Of a stretch of DNA of 64,000 bases, positions 8,463 through 17,310 are shown one piece after another. Both the position numbers and the translations under genes were made by a program. Source of the DNA: Nitrospira sp. (lineage in GTDB: Bacteria; Nitrospirota; Nitrospiria; Nitrospirales; Nitrospiraceae); NCBI GenBank assembly GCA_024331045.1, contig JANDJC010000006.1, forward strand, positions 1-64,000, in the 5' to 3' direction. The number at the start of each line of letters is the position of its first letter. The first letter of the stretch is position 1. The notes under the pieces were generated by a model, which saw only the letters and a list, made by a program, of their open reading frames with translations, searched no databases and was not told the origin of the DNA.

Positions 8463-10205
8463 ATGTCATCGATCATGACCATGCTGGTGCCTGTTGCGAT
8501 GGATGTGGAGGAAACTCGCGAGTTGTCGGCAAGCGGGCCGGCGGAATCCAAGAAATTCTTCGGGGATCTCAAGTGCAAAGACCCCAAGGGCCTTGCACGG
8601 CGTGCTTTTCCCTCCACGCTGCGAGCTGCTGAACGAGCACAGAATTCATCCAACGTCGACTCCAAAGTGGAGCGGGTGGAATCAAGGCCTCATCAGGGAT
8701 CACGACCACGCGCGGTAGATGAACAGAATGAACTGCCGGTCCGAGCGGTCAACGATCGCCGATTCTCAGACGATGGATTTTCAGACGACGATGGAGGAAA
8801 TGCGCAGCCGGCTGGTAGTCCAGCAGGATGCCGTGATGAGAACAAAGGATCAGAAGCGGCGGTCACGGGATCAGCCATTACTGAGCAACGAGGAGGACTC
8901 TTGTCTCAGGATCAACCGGAGCCTTCGCCGGGGGGGGCGTCTGATTTGCCGGCTCTGGAACAATGGGCGTGGTTGACGGGGATAAACGGCCTGGAAACCG
9001 TCGGGATGTCTTCGCTCGAATCTGAGTCAACACCGGCTGGTCACAATACCACGGCCTCGTCCGAACCGATGTCGTTTCCTGGACCTCGTACCCCAGACTC
9101 TTCCCTTGCGGCAAGGGGACCGTCGGTGTCAGAGAGGCACGATGTGGCGGCACAGGGACGAGATGAGAAGGGCGGGAGGCTCTTCCCGACCGGACCGTCC
9201 GTCCCGTTAAGTGAAGTGAGTATTGCCGGTCCTTCTCCAGGGGGTAACCAGGATCGTCGCCCGGCAAATGCCGACGGCGGTGGGTGGCCGCCGGTGGATC
9301 AGCCGATCCACCTCTCTGCGAGCGAAACACAAGAGCCGACTCTTCTTTATGACCTTGCTGAGATCGAGATCTCGTCGGGCCTTGGGTACGATGATCCCTC
9401 GTCGGGCAAGCTGAGCGGGGCGGCGAAGGCACCGACGAAAGAAGGACGGTCCGCGTTCTCTTTAGGCCAAGGGATGTCGCTCCATGCGGTCTCTTCACAT
9501 GCGACGTTTCCTGGAGGAGAAGCGCCGAGTGCGGATCTCTTCGTCCCATCGTCCAGCCACCTGGCTCTCACTCAATGGGAGAACCAGATGGTGCAACAGG
9601 AGCAACCGAAACGGGATGAGGAGACTTTTCAGACAGAGTTACAAAACTCACGGTTCCCTGGTATCTCGCCGGCCAGTGGGCAGGAACAGGTTGTGCGGCT
9701 CATTCAGCATCCTGAGATGGTAGCTGTGACGGGAGCGTCGCCGCAACCAACGCCAGTGGAGGGGGGGCGCCTTAGTGATGGCGTATCACCCTTGCGAGTT
9801 GCCACCGTCGGCCTCGCTCAAGAAACCATAGGAGCCGCCTCGCCCCGCGCTGTGGCGTTCGAGGTTTCCGGGCCAGAATTGGGCCACGTTAATGTTCGCG
9901 TCGCCGTCAGAAACGAGCTGGTCCATGCTCATATGTTGTCCGATCGTCCAGAGGTCGCCGCCTACTTGGCAACCGGCCATGATCGATTGCAGTCGGCATT
10001 GCAAGCCAGTGGTTTAGAAATGGGCCACTTTCGCGTCGATATTGATCGTCACGGCGCGAACCGGTCTTTTCAGCAGAATGCCTCGCCGGAGCAGGGGTGG
10101 TCTTGGCAACTGGGGCAGCGGGAGTCCGAACCTCTGCGGGATCAGGCCGATTGGTCCAGAAAGCCTGATCGGTTGTATACCGGTTTGCTAAATGTGGTGG
10201 CGTAA
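8463..10205 (+). CDS. fliK: Flagellar hook-length control protein FliK
   Basis: FliK measures hook length and switches export from hook to filament substrates. The ATG at 8463 gives 580 residues; the ORF stays open to 8361 and no strong ribosome site decides the start. Residues 1-450 are low-complexity, disordered and rich in Ser, Gly, Pro and Glu, typical of the FliK ruler. Residues about 463-530 form the conserved C-terminal Flg_hook domain ('VSGPELGHVNVRVAV' then 'LQSALQASGLEMGHFRVDI'). It precedes flgD and flgE, the hook cap and hook genes. Confidence 0.92.
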   Translation: MSSIMTMLVPVAMDVEETRELSASGPAESKKFFGDLKCKDPKGLARRAFPSTLRAAERAQNSSNVDSKVERVESRPHQGSRPRAVDEQNELPVRAVNDRRFSDDGFSDDDGGNAQPAGSPAGCRDENKGSEAAVTGSAITEQRGGLLSQDQPEPSPGGASDLPALEQWAWLTGINGLETVGMSSLESESTPAGHNTTASSEPMSFPGPRTPDSSLAARGPSVSERHDVAAQGRDEKGGRLFPTGPSVPLSEVSIAGPSPGGNQDRRPANADGGGWPPVDQPIHLSASETQEPTLLYDLAEIEISSGLGYDDPSSGKLSGAAKAPTKEGRSAFSLGQGMSLHAVSSHATFPGGEAPSADLFVPSSSHLALTQWENQMVQQEQPKRDEETFQTELQNSRFPGISPASGQEQVVRLIQHPEMVAVTGASPQPTPVEGGRLSDGVSPLRVATVGLAQETIGAASPRAVAFEVSGPELGHVNVRVAVRNELVHAHMLSDRPEVAAYLATGHDRLQSALQASGLEMGHFRVDIDRHGANRSFQQNASPEQGWSWQLGQRESEPLRDQADWSRKPDRLYTGLLNVVA

Positions 10206-10281
10206 CGTCTCGTGCGAGGGAGACGATAACTGAATCGAAGACCGTCAAAGCAATGCCGCCACTAAAGGAGGATGACGCACA

Positions 10282-10938
10282 ATGGCCACCATTGCTGGTA
10301 TTACCGCGTCGGAGAGTGCCACCGATGTGACTCGCTCCACTGGGCCTCGGGAATTGGGACAGGAGGATTTTCTCAAACTGCTGGTGACGCAGCTCAAGCA
10401 TCAGGATCCTCTGAATCCTACCACCAACACCGAATTCGTCGCGCAGTTGGCGCAGTTTAGTCAGCTTGAGCAGAGTATCAAACAAGCCCAGCTGCTCCAA
10501 CGGACTGTGGAGGTGCAACAGGCGTCGCTTCAGTTTGCCGTGATGCCTCTTGTGGGGCGCAAGGTTAGCGTTGATAAGCCCCTCATCGAGCTGGCGGATG
10601 GACCGGCGACGATCCGTTTTGCCTTAGAACGGGGTGCGACTAGGGTGCGTCTCGATATTCTGGATGAGCAGGAGCAAGTCGTTCGATCGCTGGACTTTGC
10701 CAACCGTCCCGCTGGCCTGAACGTGATTGAATGGGATGGTCGAAGAGGGAGTGGAGAACCGATGTCAGCGGGAGTCTATCGGTATCGGGTGAATGCCACG
10801 GATGCCCATGGCGATCCTGTCGTCACCCGCAGCCGCGCCGACGTCACGGTCTCGGCGATTCGAATGGAAAATGGCTCACCGAAATTGGTTGCCGGGCAGT
10901 TGAGCCTGGATCCAGCGGAAGTTGTGGAACTGCGCTAA
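10282..10938 (+). CDS. flgD: Flagellar hook assembly (capping) protein FlgD
   Basis: FlgD caps the growing hook and guides FlgE assembly. The ATG is preceded by 'aaaggagg' at 10265-10272. The 218-residue protein has the N-terminal signature '[22 protein letters not shown]', followed by the FlgD Ig-like domain with '[23 protein letters not shown]' near residue 151-173. Size and position between fliK and flgE agree. Confidence 0.96.
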   Translation: MATIAGITASESATDVTRSTGPRELGQEDFLKLLVTQLKHQDPLNPTTNTEFVAQLAQFSQLEQSIKQAQLLQRTVEVQQASLQFAVMPLVGRKVSVDKPLIELADGPATIRFALERGATRVRLDILDEQEQVVRSLDFANRPAGLNVIEWDGRRGSGEPMSAGVYRYRVNATDAHGDPVVTRSRADVTVSAIRMENGSPKLVAGQLSLDPAEVVELR

Positions 10939-10974
10939 GGTGCCACGAGGTTTTGAGAAAGGAGGTCTGTCCGT

Positions 10975-12711
10975 ATGGGAATTCTCTCGTCGCTGTTCAC
11001 CGGAGTGAGCGGTCTTAACGCCAACGGGATGGCGTTGTCCGTCATCGGGAACAACATCGCCAATCTCAGCACCGTGGGGTTTAAGGGAAGCAGGGCCACG
11101 TTCGCCGACTTGATCAGTTCGTCAATTACGGGAGGAGCGGGCGCAATCCAAACGGGGATCGGTGTGGCGTTGACCTCCGTGCAGGGAAATTTTTCGCAAG
11201 GGTCGCTCGCATCCTCGTCGAACGTCCTCGATCTGGCCATTGACGGCAATGGATTCTTTATCGTCGAAGACGTCAACGGCGGGCGGTTCTATTCACGAGC
11301 CGGGATTTTTCGGCTGGATCAAAATAACTACGTTGTCGATCCGGTTGGATTTCGGCTGCAAGGGTATCTGGCCGATGCCACCGGTACGATCACGGGGACG
11401 CTCGGCGATATTTCCTTGCCTTCAACCACCGCGCCACCCCGCGCCACTACGACGGCGTTCATTGCGGCCAACTTAAATTCTGCCAGCATACCGACGGGTG
11501 TCAGAGGCAATCTGGTGGGATCTGCTCCCTCCACCACGACGACGGCGGCCGGCAACAACAGTTTTAATATCAATCTAAACGGCGATGGTGTACGAACAAT
11601 CACGGTCGCCAACGGGCTTACGGGCGCGGCCCTGGCCACGGCTATCCAGAATGCTGTGCGGGCACTCACCCCCAATAATCCCTATCTTGCCGCCGCCTAT
11701 TCTGGCTTTACCGCAACGGTCGGTCCCACCGGAGTCTTTACCTTTACATCCGGTATGACGGGGATACCCAGTGGCTTCAGCGGAGCAACGGGGACCGTTA
11801 CGGTCACGGCCAACGGAGGCGATACCTTGGCGGCGAACTTGAACATGACGACAGGGACCCAAACAGCTGGAACGGATTTTCTGATGTCCAATCCCTCTGG
11901 CACCTCGGATTTCTCAACTTCCATGACGGTGTACGATTCGCTCGGGAACCCGCATCTGTTGACAACCTATTTCACGATGATCGGCGACAATACGTGGAAT
12001 TATAACGTGGTGGCCTCGATCAACGAGGTGGTCACGGCGAATTATCATACGAGCAACATCGACACCACGTTGGGCATCGTGAGGGTTGGCTCAGGAACGT
12101 TGACGTTCAACACAGATGGAACGCTCGACCGGGAGAGTCCGGTGATTCGCTACGATACGGGAACGGCGGCCGGAACTGCCGGGACATCGCCCGGTATGTT
12201 GCAAGTCGACTTTGTCGGGGCCACGCCGGATCAATTGATCACGCTAGATTTCGGTACCAGCGTGACTACCGATGGTGGGACTGGTTTGGATGGCACCACA
12301 CAATTCGGTTCACCCTCGGCGTTGGTGCAGTTGACGCAGGATGGATTTTCGGCCGGCACCTTGCAGGCGTTTTCGGTCGATACCAATGGCGTGATCAATG
12401 GGCGGTTTTCCAACGGTCAATTGCGCACCTTGGCGCAGGTGGCGCTGGCCCGTTTCCCTGATCCCATCGGATTGGTTCGAATGGGCAAGAACGTCTTTGC
12501 TGAGTCCGGCAGATCCGGTCAGCCCTTGATTGGGGTACCGGAAGGGGCTGGCCTTGGACGGGTGCTCTCCAATTCCCTTGAGCTGTCGAACGTCGATTTG
12601 GGAGAGAGTTTCATCGAGATGATCGCCGCGCAACGTGGGTTCCAAGCCAATTCACGGGTGATCACGACATCGGATGAAATTTTACAAGAGCTGGTCAATC
12701 TCAAACGCTAA
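10975..12711 (+). CDS. flgE: Flagellar hook protein FlgE
   Basis: FlgE polymerises into the hook. 'gaaaggagg' precedes the ATG at 10975. The 578-residue product has the rod/hook N-terminal motif ('LSVIGNNIANLSTVGFKGSR') and the C-terminal 'MIAAQRGFQANSRVITTSDEILQELVNLKR'. It is longer than the roughly 400-residue enterobacterial hook protein because of a Thr/Ser/Gly/Asn-rich surface insertion at about residues 165-300. A hairpin terminator candidate follows. Confidence 0.95.
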   Translation: MGILSSLFTGVSGLNANGMALSVIGNNIANLSTVGFKGSRATFADLISSSITGGAGAIQTGIGVALTSVQGNFSQGSLASSSNVLDLAIDGNGFFIVEDVNGGRFYSRAGIFRLDQNNYVVDPVGFRLQGYLADATGTITGTLGDISLPSTTAPPRATTTAFIAANLNSASIPTGVRGNLVGSAPSTTTTAAGNNSFNINLNGDGVRTITVANGLTGAALATAIQNAVRALTPNNPYLAAAYSGFTATVGPTGVFTFTSGMTGIPSGFSGATGTVTVTANGGDTLAANLNMTTGTQTAGTDFLMSNPSGTSDFSTSMTVYDSLGNPHLLTTYFTMIGDNTWNYNVVASINEVVTANYHTSNIDTTLGIVRVGSGTLTFNTDGTLDRESPVIRYDTGTAAGTAGTSPGMLQVDFVGATPDQLITLDFGTSVTTDGGTGLDGTTQFGSPSALVQLTQDGFSAGTLQAFSVDTNGVINGRFSNGQLRTLAQVALARFPDPIGLVRMGKNVFAESGRSGQPLIGVPEGAGLGRVLSNSLELSNVDLGESFIEMIAAQRGFQANSRVITTSDEILQELVNLKR

Positions 12712-12760
12712 CGCTCTCAAGCGCTCACTCAAGTGTGCGCTCGAATGCTGATGGGTGGCT

Positions 12761-12796
12761 TCGGGGCAGACTAGCCGGTCTGCCCCGACCGTCGTT
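12761..12796 (+). terminator. Hairpin terminator after flgE
   Basis: A perfect 11-bp stem TCGGGGCAGAC / GTCTGCCCCGA with the six-base loop TAGCCG is followed by 'ccgtcgttttc'. The stem is strong, but the T tract is short and offset, so termination may be partial. It lies 50 bases after the flgE stop and upstream of the fliL promoter, which fits a boundary between transcription units. Confidence 0.6.
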
Positions 12797-12969
12797 TTCT
12801 CGAACCATGTCCCCGTCGGTGGCTTCCACCCTGTGCTGGAGCACGTCAGTTTTCTGACACCACTGCGAGTCCCTTTGACACATTCTGCCGTTCTTTTGTC
12901 CTTCCTCTGTCGCAGTCCCTCAATTGATAGAACGAGAGACCTACGGTAGTCGAAATTACTGTTCGATAG

Positions 12970-12985
12970 TGGCATAGGCATTGCA
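12970..12985 (+). promoter_or_regulatory. Sigma-54 promoter of the fliL block
   Basis: TGGCATAGGCATTGCA matches TGGCACGNNNNTTGCW at all key bases, including GG/GC spacing. Transcription would begin near 12997, which also shows that the fliL start must be the ATG at 13041 and not the upstream ATG at 12981. Confidence 0.78.
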
Positions 12986-13040
12986 CTTCTTACGAGACGC
13001 GAAAGCAGGGCAAGGAGCTGAGTTAACGAGGAGGATCGTT

Positions 13041-13574
13041 ATGGCCGAGGCGGCGGCGGAAGAAAAAACGGCAGTGTCGGCTGCGGCGCCTCCACTCCCG
13101 GTTAAGCTCATCATCATCGTGGCAGTTGTGGCGTTGATCATGGGGGTCGGTGGCGCGGTGGTGGCGATCAAGCTGTTGGGTGGGACGGGCAAAGGAAATG
13201 GCGGCATGGCCGAGCATGGGGTAGAAGATGGTAAGGGCGGGGATGCGAGCAAGCTGGGCAGCGTGTCAACTCCTGGCGTGATGGTGGATCTCGAACCCTT
13301 CATCGTCAATCTGGCCGACACGCCAGAGATTCGCTACCTCAAGATCGTCATCAAGCTGGAAGCGGACAACGACGCGGTTGCGAACGATCTGAAGAGCCGT
13401 GTGGCGCAGGTGCGGGATACCATTTTGGTGCTTTTGACCAGCAAGGACGCCAACAGTGTGAGGACGGCCCAAGGCAAGTTCCAGTTGCGCGAGGAGATTA
13501 CGCAGCGCGTCAACGGCTTGTTACCGAGACCGGGAGTCCGCGGAGCGTATTTCACCGAGTTCGTCGTGCAGTAG
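13041..13574 (+). CDS. fliL: Flagellar basal-body-associated protein FliL
   Basis: FliL is an inner-membrane protein around the stator that supports torque. The ATG at 13041 has 'gaggaggatcgtt' upstream and yields 177 residues. An Ala-rich cytoplasmic leader precedes one membrane helix (about 22-46). The periplasmic domain shows 'VDLEPFIVNLAD...RYLKIVIKLEAD', the usual FliL pattern, and the end 'RGAYFTEFVVQ'. It leads the fliM-fliN-fliO-fliP genes as in many genomes. Confidence 0.94.
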   Translation: MAEAAAEEKTAVSAAAPPLPVKLIIIVAVVALIMGVGGAVVAIKLLGGTGKGNGGMAEHGVEDGKGGDASKLGSVSTPGVMVDLEPFIVNLADTPEIRYLKIVIKLEADNDAVANDLKSRVAQVRDTILVLLTSKDANSVRTAQGKFQLREEITQRVNGLLPRPGVRGAYFTEFVVQ

Positions 13575-13584
13575 GCGCCGTACC

Positions 13585-14559
13585 ATGGAGAAAATTCTCT
13601 CGCAGGAGGAAATCGATGCGCTGCTCAAGGGGATGGAGTCGGGGGATGTGGACACGACACCCAAGGCATCGACGCCGGAGCAGGGCAAAGTCGCTCCCTA
13701 TGATCTGGTCAATCAAGAACGGATTGTCAGGGGGCGGATGCCTGCCTTGGAAATGGTAAGCGATCGATTTGTCAGACGGCAGGCTGTCTCATGGACGAGC
13801 ATGATGCGAGAAATGGTCGATCTGTTAGTGGTCGGGACCCAGGTCATCAAGTTCGGCGAGTTTTTGAAAAAAGTTCCCCTGCCCTCTTCGATCAATGTGT
13901 TTCACATGCATCCGTTACGGGGCAGTGGTCTCTTCGTCATGGACGCGTTCTTGGTGTATTTGATCGTCGATTATTTTTTCGGCGGCAAGGGGCAAACACA
14001 CGTCAAGCCCGAGGGGCGAGACTTTACGCCGATCCAACTACGCATCGTCAAGAAATTGCTCGCTCACGTGCTGGGGGACCTTGAGAAATCGTGGCAGGCC
14101 GTGTTGCCGGTCAAGGTGGAATATGTTCGCTCGGAAAGCAATCCTCAATTCGCCATGGTTGTGACGGCGTCCGAAATCGTGGTGGTCGTGACGATTCAGG
14201 TGCTCCTAGGAGAGGCGGCCCGCGACTTTTTCCTCGTCTATCCCTATTCGATGCTGGAGCCAATCAAGGAAAAACTGTACTCGGGGCTGGTGTCGGATCA
14301 AGTCGAGCAGGACAGTGCATGGACGGCTCGCTTTCGAGAGAAGCTGGAGGAGTGTCCTCTCTCCGTTTCGGTGCGGCTGGGAACGGCGACCGTGACGTTG
14401 CGCGACGTTCTCAACTTTTCACCGGGTGATGTGGTTCTGTTGGACCAGCGGCCTGGCGATCCGTTGGATTGCTACGTGGAAGGGATCAGGAAATTTCAAG
14501 GAAGCCCCGGCGTGTATCGGGGCAACCATGCCTGCCGAATTACGAGGATCTTAAGCTAA
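13585..14559 (+). CDS. fliM: Flagellar motor switch protein FliM
   Basis: FliM is the C-ring protein that binds CheY-P. The N-terminal peptide 'KILSQEEIDALLKGMESGD' is the conserved CheY-binding segment. The middle CheC-like domain and the C-terminal SPOA domain ('LGTATVTLRDVLNFSPGDVVLLDQ') follow. Its 324 residues are standard. It lies 10 bases after fliL. Confidence 0.96.
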   Translation: MEKILSQEEIDALLKGMESGDVDTTPKASTPEQGKVAPYDLVNQERIVRGRMPALEMVSDRFVRRQAVSWTSMMREMVDLLVVGTQVIKFGEFLKKVPLPSSINVFHMHPLRGSGLFVMDAFLVYLIVDYFFGGKGQTHVKPEGRDFTPIQLRIVKKLLAHVLGDLEKSWQAVLPVKVEYVRSESNPQFAMVVTASEIVVVVTIQVLLGEAARDFFLVYPYSMLEPIKEKLYSGLVSDQVEQDSAWTARFREKLEECPLSVSVRLGTATVTLRDVLNFSPGDVVLLDQRPGDPLDCYVEGIRKFQGSPGVYRGNHACRITRILS

Positions 14560-14583
14560 CAGTTTGCACCGGGAGTCACCAGC

Positions 14584-14973
14584 ATGGCCGAATCCGAAAC
14601 GATGCCCGAAGCGGGAGGGAAAAGGGAAACCAGCCGAGGAGACGTTAACGCTACCGCCACCCCGCAGCCGGCGTCCTTTCCACCCGTTCAGAATGCTGAA
14701 CCAGCGGGGACGCCGAAAAATATTGAGTTCCTGCTCGATATTCCTATGAACGTCTCCGTCTACGTTGGCTCAACCAAGATGGCCATCCGTGATCTGCTCC
14801 AATTGGCGCAAGGGTCGGTCATCGAGCTGGACAAACTGGCTGGGGAACCGATGGACGTGATGGTGAACAACAAATTGGTGGCCAAGGGCGAAGTGGTCGT
14901 GGTCAACGAAAAGTTTGGCATCCGCTTGACGGAGGTCATCAGCGCCGCGGAGCGGGTTCAACAACTCGGCTGA
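14584..14973 (+). CDS. fliN: Flagellar motor switch protein FliN
   Basis: FliN forms the lower C ring with FliM. The 129-residue protein has a variable N-terminal part of about 45 residues and a C-terminal SPOA domain starting at 'IEFLLDIPMNVSVYVGSTKMAI', with 'GSVIELDKLAGEPMDVMVNNKLVAKGEVVVV', which is diagnostic. It sits between fliM and fliO. Confidence 0.96.
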   Translation: MAESETMPEAGGKRETSRGDVNATATPQPASFPPVQNAEPAGTPKNIEFLLDIPMNVSVYVGSTKMAIRDLLQLAQGSVIELDKLAGEPMDVMVNNKLVAKGEVVVVNEKFGIRLTEVISAAERVQQLG

Positions 14974-14992
14974 CAAACGACGGGGCGTGGAC

Positions 14993-15382
14993 ATGATCGA
15001 TTTCTGGGACAGCCTCCTTCGCACGGCGTCGGCTCTGCTGGTCGTGTTGGCGTTGATGGCGCTTGCGGCGGCCGCCGCGAGGCGGCTGGTGGAGAGAAGA
15101 TGCCTTCCGCCTCGCGGGCGTGCGCTGGTGCGCGTCGTGGCCAGCGAATCCATCGCTCCCCGGAAGATCATCGCGGTGGTGGCTGTGGCGGGAGAGTATT
15201 TTGTCGTCGGTGCCACTGCGACGGACCTGGTGCCACTGGGGCGAGTGAGCGACACGGAAAAGGTACGCGAGTGGTTGGCGTTGGAAGAGCCGTCATCCGA
15301 GCCGCCGGCCGTGACGCGGACGATGGATTGGTTACAGTGTCTGTCCGCCACCCTTTTTCGCCGTCGGGAGTTCCATGACTGA
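14993..15382 (+). CDS. fliO: Flagellar biosynthetic protein FliO
   Basis: FliO helps assemble the FliP ring of the export gate. The 129-residue product has one N-terminal membrane helix ('TASALLVVLALMALAAAAA') followed by a basic cytoplasmic domain with 'VVASESIAPRKIIAVVAVAGEYFVVGATATDLVPLG', the typical FliO core. A GTG at 14987 is an alternative start. The end overlaps fliP by eight bases. Confidence 0.88.
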   Translation: MIDFWDSLLRTASALLVVLALMALAAAAARRLVERRCLPPRGRALVRVVASESIAPRKIIAVVAVAGEYFVVGATATDLVPLGRVSDTEKVREWLALEEPSSEPPAVTRTMDWLQCLSATLFRRREFHD

Positions 15383-16160
15383 CAGTAATCGCTTCGGCTG
15401 TCCCACATGGGCGGCGGGTGCAGGAGTCTGGACTATGCTGCTGCTCACGATCCTGTTGTGCTGTTGGCCCATGACCGACGCGTGGGCCTCTGGTCCCACC
15501 ATCAGCATCGACCTCGGTTCCGATTCACCAAAACAAACCGCTGCCGTCATTCAAATTCTGATTCTGCTCACAGTGCTGTCGTTGGCGCCGGCGCTGTTCA
15601 TCATGGTCACGTCGTTCACCCGGATCGTGATCGTGCTGTCTTTTCTTCGTCAGGCTCTCGGTACCCAGGCGGTGCCGCCGAACCAGGTGTTGCTGTCCTT
15701 GGCTCTGTTTTTGACTCTTTTCGTGATGGCTCCGGTGGGACAGGCCGTGTACACCGATGCCCTCCAGCCCCTCATGGCCGAGAGGATTTCGTATGAGGAG
15801 GCGTGGACGAGAGGCATGGCGCCTGTCCGGGGGTTCATGTTGCGACAGGTCAGGGAGCGGGATCTTGAACTGTTTATCGATCTTGGCCGTTTGCCCAAGC
15901 CGGAGAAGGTGGAAGACCTCCCAACCCATGTCATCATTCCGGCATTTATGCTGAGCGAACTACGCATCGCGTTTCAGATCGGTTTTTTGATCTACATTCC
16001 CTTTTTGATCGTCGACATGGTGGTCGCCAGCGTCCTGATGTCCATGGGGATGATGCTGCTCCCGCCGGTGGTAATCTCGCTGCCGTTTAAGCTGGTGCTC
16101 TTCGTGCTTGCCGACGGCTGGTACTTGGTTGTGGGGTCGATGGTTCGGAGTTTTCAATAA
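15375..16160 (+). CDS. fliP: Flagellar export gate protein FliP
   Basis: FliP is a core membrane subunit of the export gate. The 261-residue precursor begins with a cleavable signal sequence, usual for FliP, then 'TVLSLAPALFIMVTSFTRIVIVLSFLRQALGTQ' and 'PPNQVLLSLALFLTLFVM'. The second signature 'IPAFMLSELRIAFQIGFLIYIPFLIVDMVVAS' is complete. It is followed by fliQ. Confidence 0.97.
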   Translation: MTDSNRFGCPTWAAGAGVWTMLLLTILLCCWPMTDAWASGPTISIDLGSDSPKQTAAVIQILILLTVLSLAPALFIMVTSFTRIVIVLSFLRQALGTQAVPPNQVLLSLALFLTLFVMAPVGQAVYTDALQPLMAERISYEEAWTRGMAPVRGFMLRQVRERDLELFIDLGRLPKPEKVEDLPTHVIIPAFMLSELRIAFQIGFLIYIPFLIVDMVVASVLMSMGMMLLPPVVISLPFKLVLFVLADGWYLVVGSMVRSFQ

Positions 16161-16246
16161 CGGAAGCTGGTAGGCGAGAGGAGAGGTCTGTTCGGTCTGG
16201 TGATGCGGCGAGGCGGGGCCGTGCGTAAACAAGCGAGGGAGGATCT

Positions 16247-16516
16247 ATGACGCCCGAAATGGTTGCGGAGTTGGGACGACAAACGTTGGAGACCACGTTG
16301 CTGATAGCAGCACCGATTCTCGGTTTGAGCCTCGTGGTTGGATTGGTCGTGAGCGCCTTTCAGGCAATGACGCAGTTGAACGAAGCCACGCTGACCTTCG
16401 TCCCCAAAATTTTGGTGCTGTTTGGGGCGTTGCTCTTCTTTTTCCCGTGGATGATGAGCGTGCTGACGACCTTCACCGTCAATTTGTTGGCCAATATCCC
16501 GCAGTATGTCCGCTAG
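16247..16516 (+). CDS. fliQ: Flagellar export gate protein FliQ
   Basis: This is a small two-helix membrane subunit of the export gate. It has 89 residues, which is standard. Two hydrophobic segments ('TLLIAAPILGLSLVVGLVVSAFQAMTQ' and 'ILVLFGALLFFFPWMMSVLTTF') flank 'NEATLTFVPK', the conserved FliQ loop. 'gagggaggatct' precedes the ATG. Confidence 0.97.
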   Translation: MTPEMVAELGRQTLETTLLIAAPILGLSLVVGLVVSAFQAMTQLNEATLTFVPKILVLFGALLFFFPWMMSVLTTFTVNLLANIPQYVR

Positions 16517-16521
16517 GGCCC

Positions 16522-17310
16522 ATGGCGTTGGCGCAGACCATTCAGATCCTGTTGCCGGAATGGCAGTCCTTTCTGGCGCTGATCGTGCGCGTCGGCGGCC
16601 TGGTGGCCGCGCTGCCGATTCTGAGCGGACACGCCGTTCCCATGAAAGTGAAGGTGTTATTGGTTCTGGCGTTGGGGGCGGTGTTGGCGCCGCTGATCCG
16701 CCTCCCGGCCGTGCCGTTTGATCCCCTGGCGCTGGCGGCAGGGCTTGCGGGGGAACTAGCGATCGGCCTCACGATCGGCCTAGCGGTGCGATTGTTTTTC
16801 GGGGCTCTCGAGCTGGCGGGTGATATTGTCGGCATGCAAATGGGATTTGGGGTCGTCCAGCTCTTGGATCCGGCCACGTCGCATCAAACGCCGGTCATCG
16901 GTCGGTTCTTCACGCTGTTGGCCTTGCTGGTGTTCCTGTCGCTCAACGCCCATGTGTTGGTTGTCTCGACCATCGTGGCAAGCTACGAGGCAATTCCTGC
17001 GTTTGGAACGTTGCTCCCCATGGGGTTGGGCGAGGAGATTCTCTACCTCTCCCGCGAAATGTTCGTCATTGGCCTCAAACTGGCCGCGCCGGTTTTGGCC
17101 ACGGTCCTCGTCACCAACGTCTTGTTGGCGATCTTGGGACGGACGGTCGCCCAGATCAATGTCTTCGTGCTCAGTTTTCCCGTCACGATCGCGGGCGGAT
17201 TGGCGATTCTCGCGTTGGCGATCCCGTTTGTCGTCGGGTTGCTAGGGAGGGAAATCGAGCGGCTGGAATTAGAGATCGAGCGGCTTTTGAGCGTGATGGG
17301 CTATGGCTGA
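16522..17310 (+). CDS. fliR: Flagellar export gate protein FliR
   Basis: FliR closes the FliP/FliQ gate assembly. The ATG at 16522, five bases after fliQ, gives 262 residues; the longer ORF would overlap fliQ. Six or more hydrophobic segments are visible. The stretch 'GELAIGLTIGLAVRLFFGALELAGDIVGMQMGFG' is the family signature. It overlaps flhB by eight bases. Confidence 0.95.
   Translation: MALAQTIQILLPEWQSFLALIVRVGGLVAALPILSGHAVPMKVKVLLVLALGAVLAPLIRLPAVPFDPLALAAGLAGELAIGLTIGLAVRLFFGALELAGDIVGMQMGFGVVQLLDPATSHQTPVIGRFFTLLALLVFLSLNAHVLVVSTIVASYEAIPAFGTLLPMGLGEEILYLSREMFVIGLKLAAPVLATVLVTNVLLAILGRTVAQINVFVLSFPVTIAGGLAILALAIPFVVGLLGREIERLELEIERLLSVMGYG

Larger units (their letters stand above)
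12712..13040 (+). other. Intergenic region between flgE and fliL
   Basis: These 329 bases hold a hairpin terminator candidate at 12761-12788 and a sigma-54 promoter at 12970-12985. I see no credible gene; the ORFs called across it lack ribosome sites and family motifs. Confidence 0.7.

Noticed and set aside
8878-9549. 223-residue minus-strand ORF inside fliK
   Set aside because: It is a shadow of the low-complexity FliK ruler region without recognisable domains.
12981-13040. Upstream ATG for fliL
   Set aside because: The sigma-54 promoter places transcription start downstream of this ATG, and the ribosome site fits the ATG at 13041.
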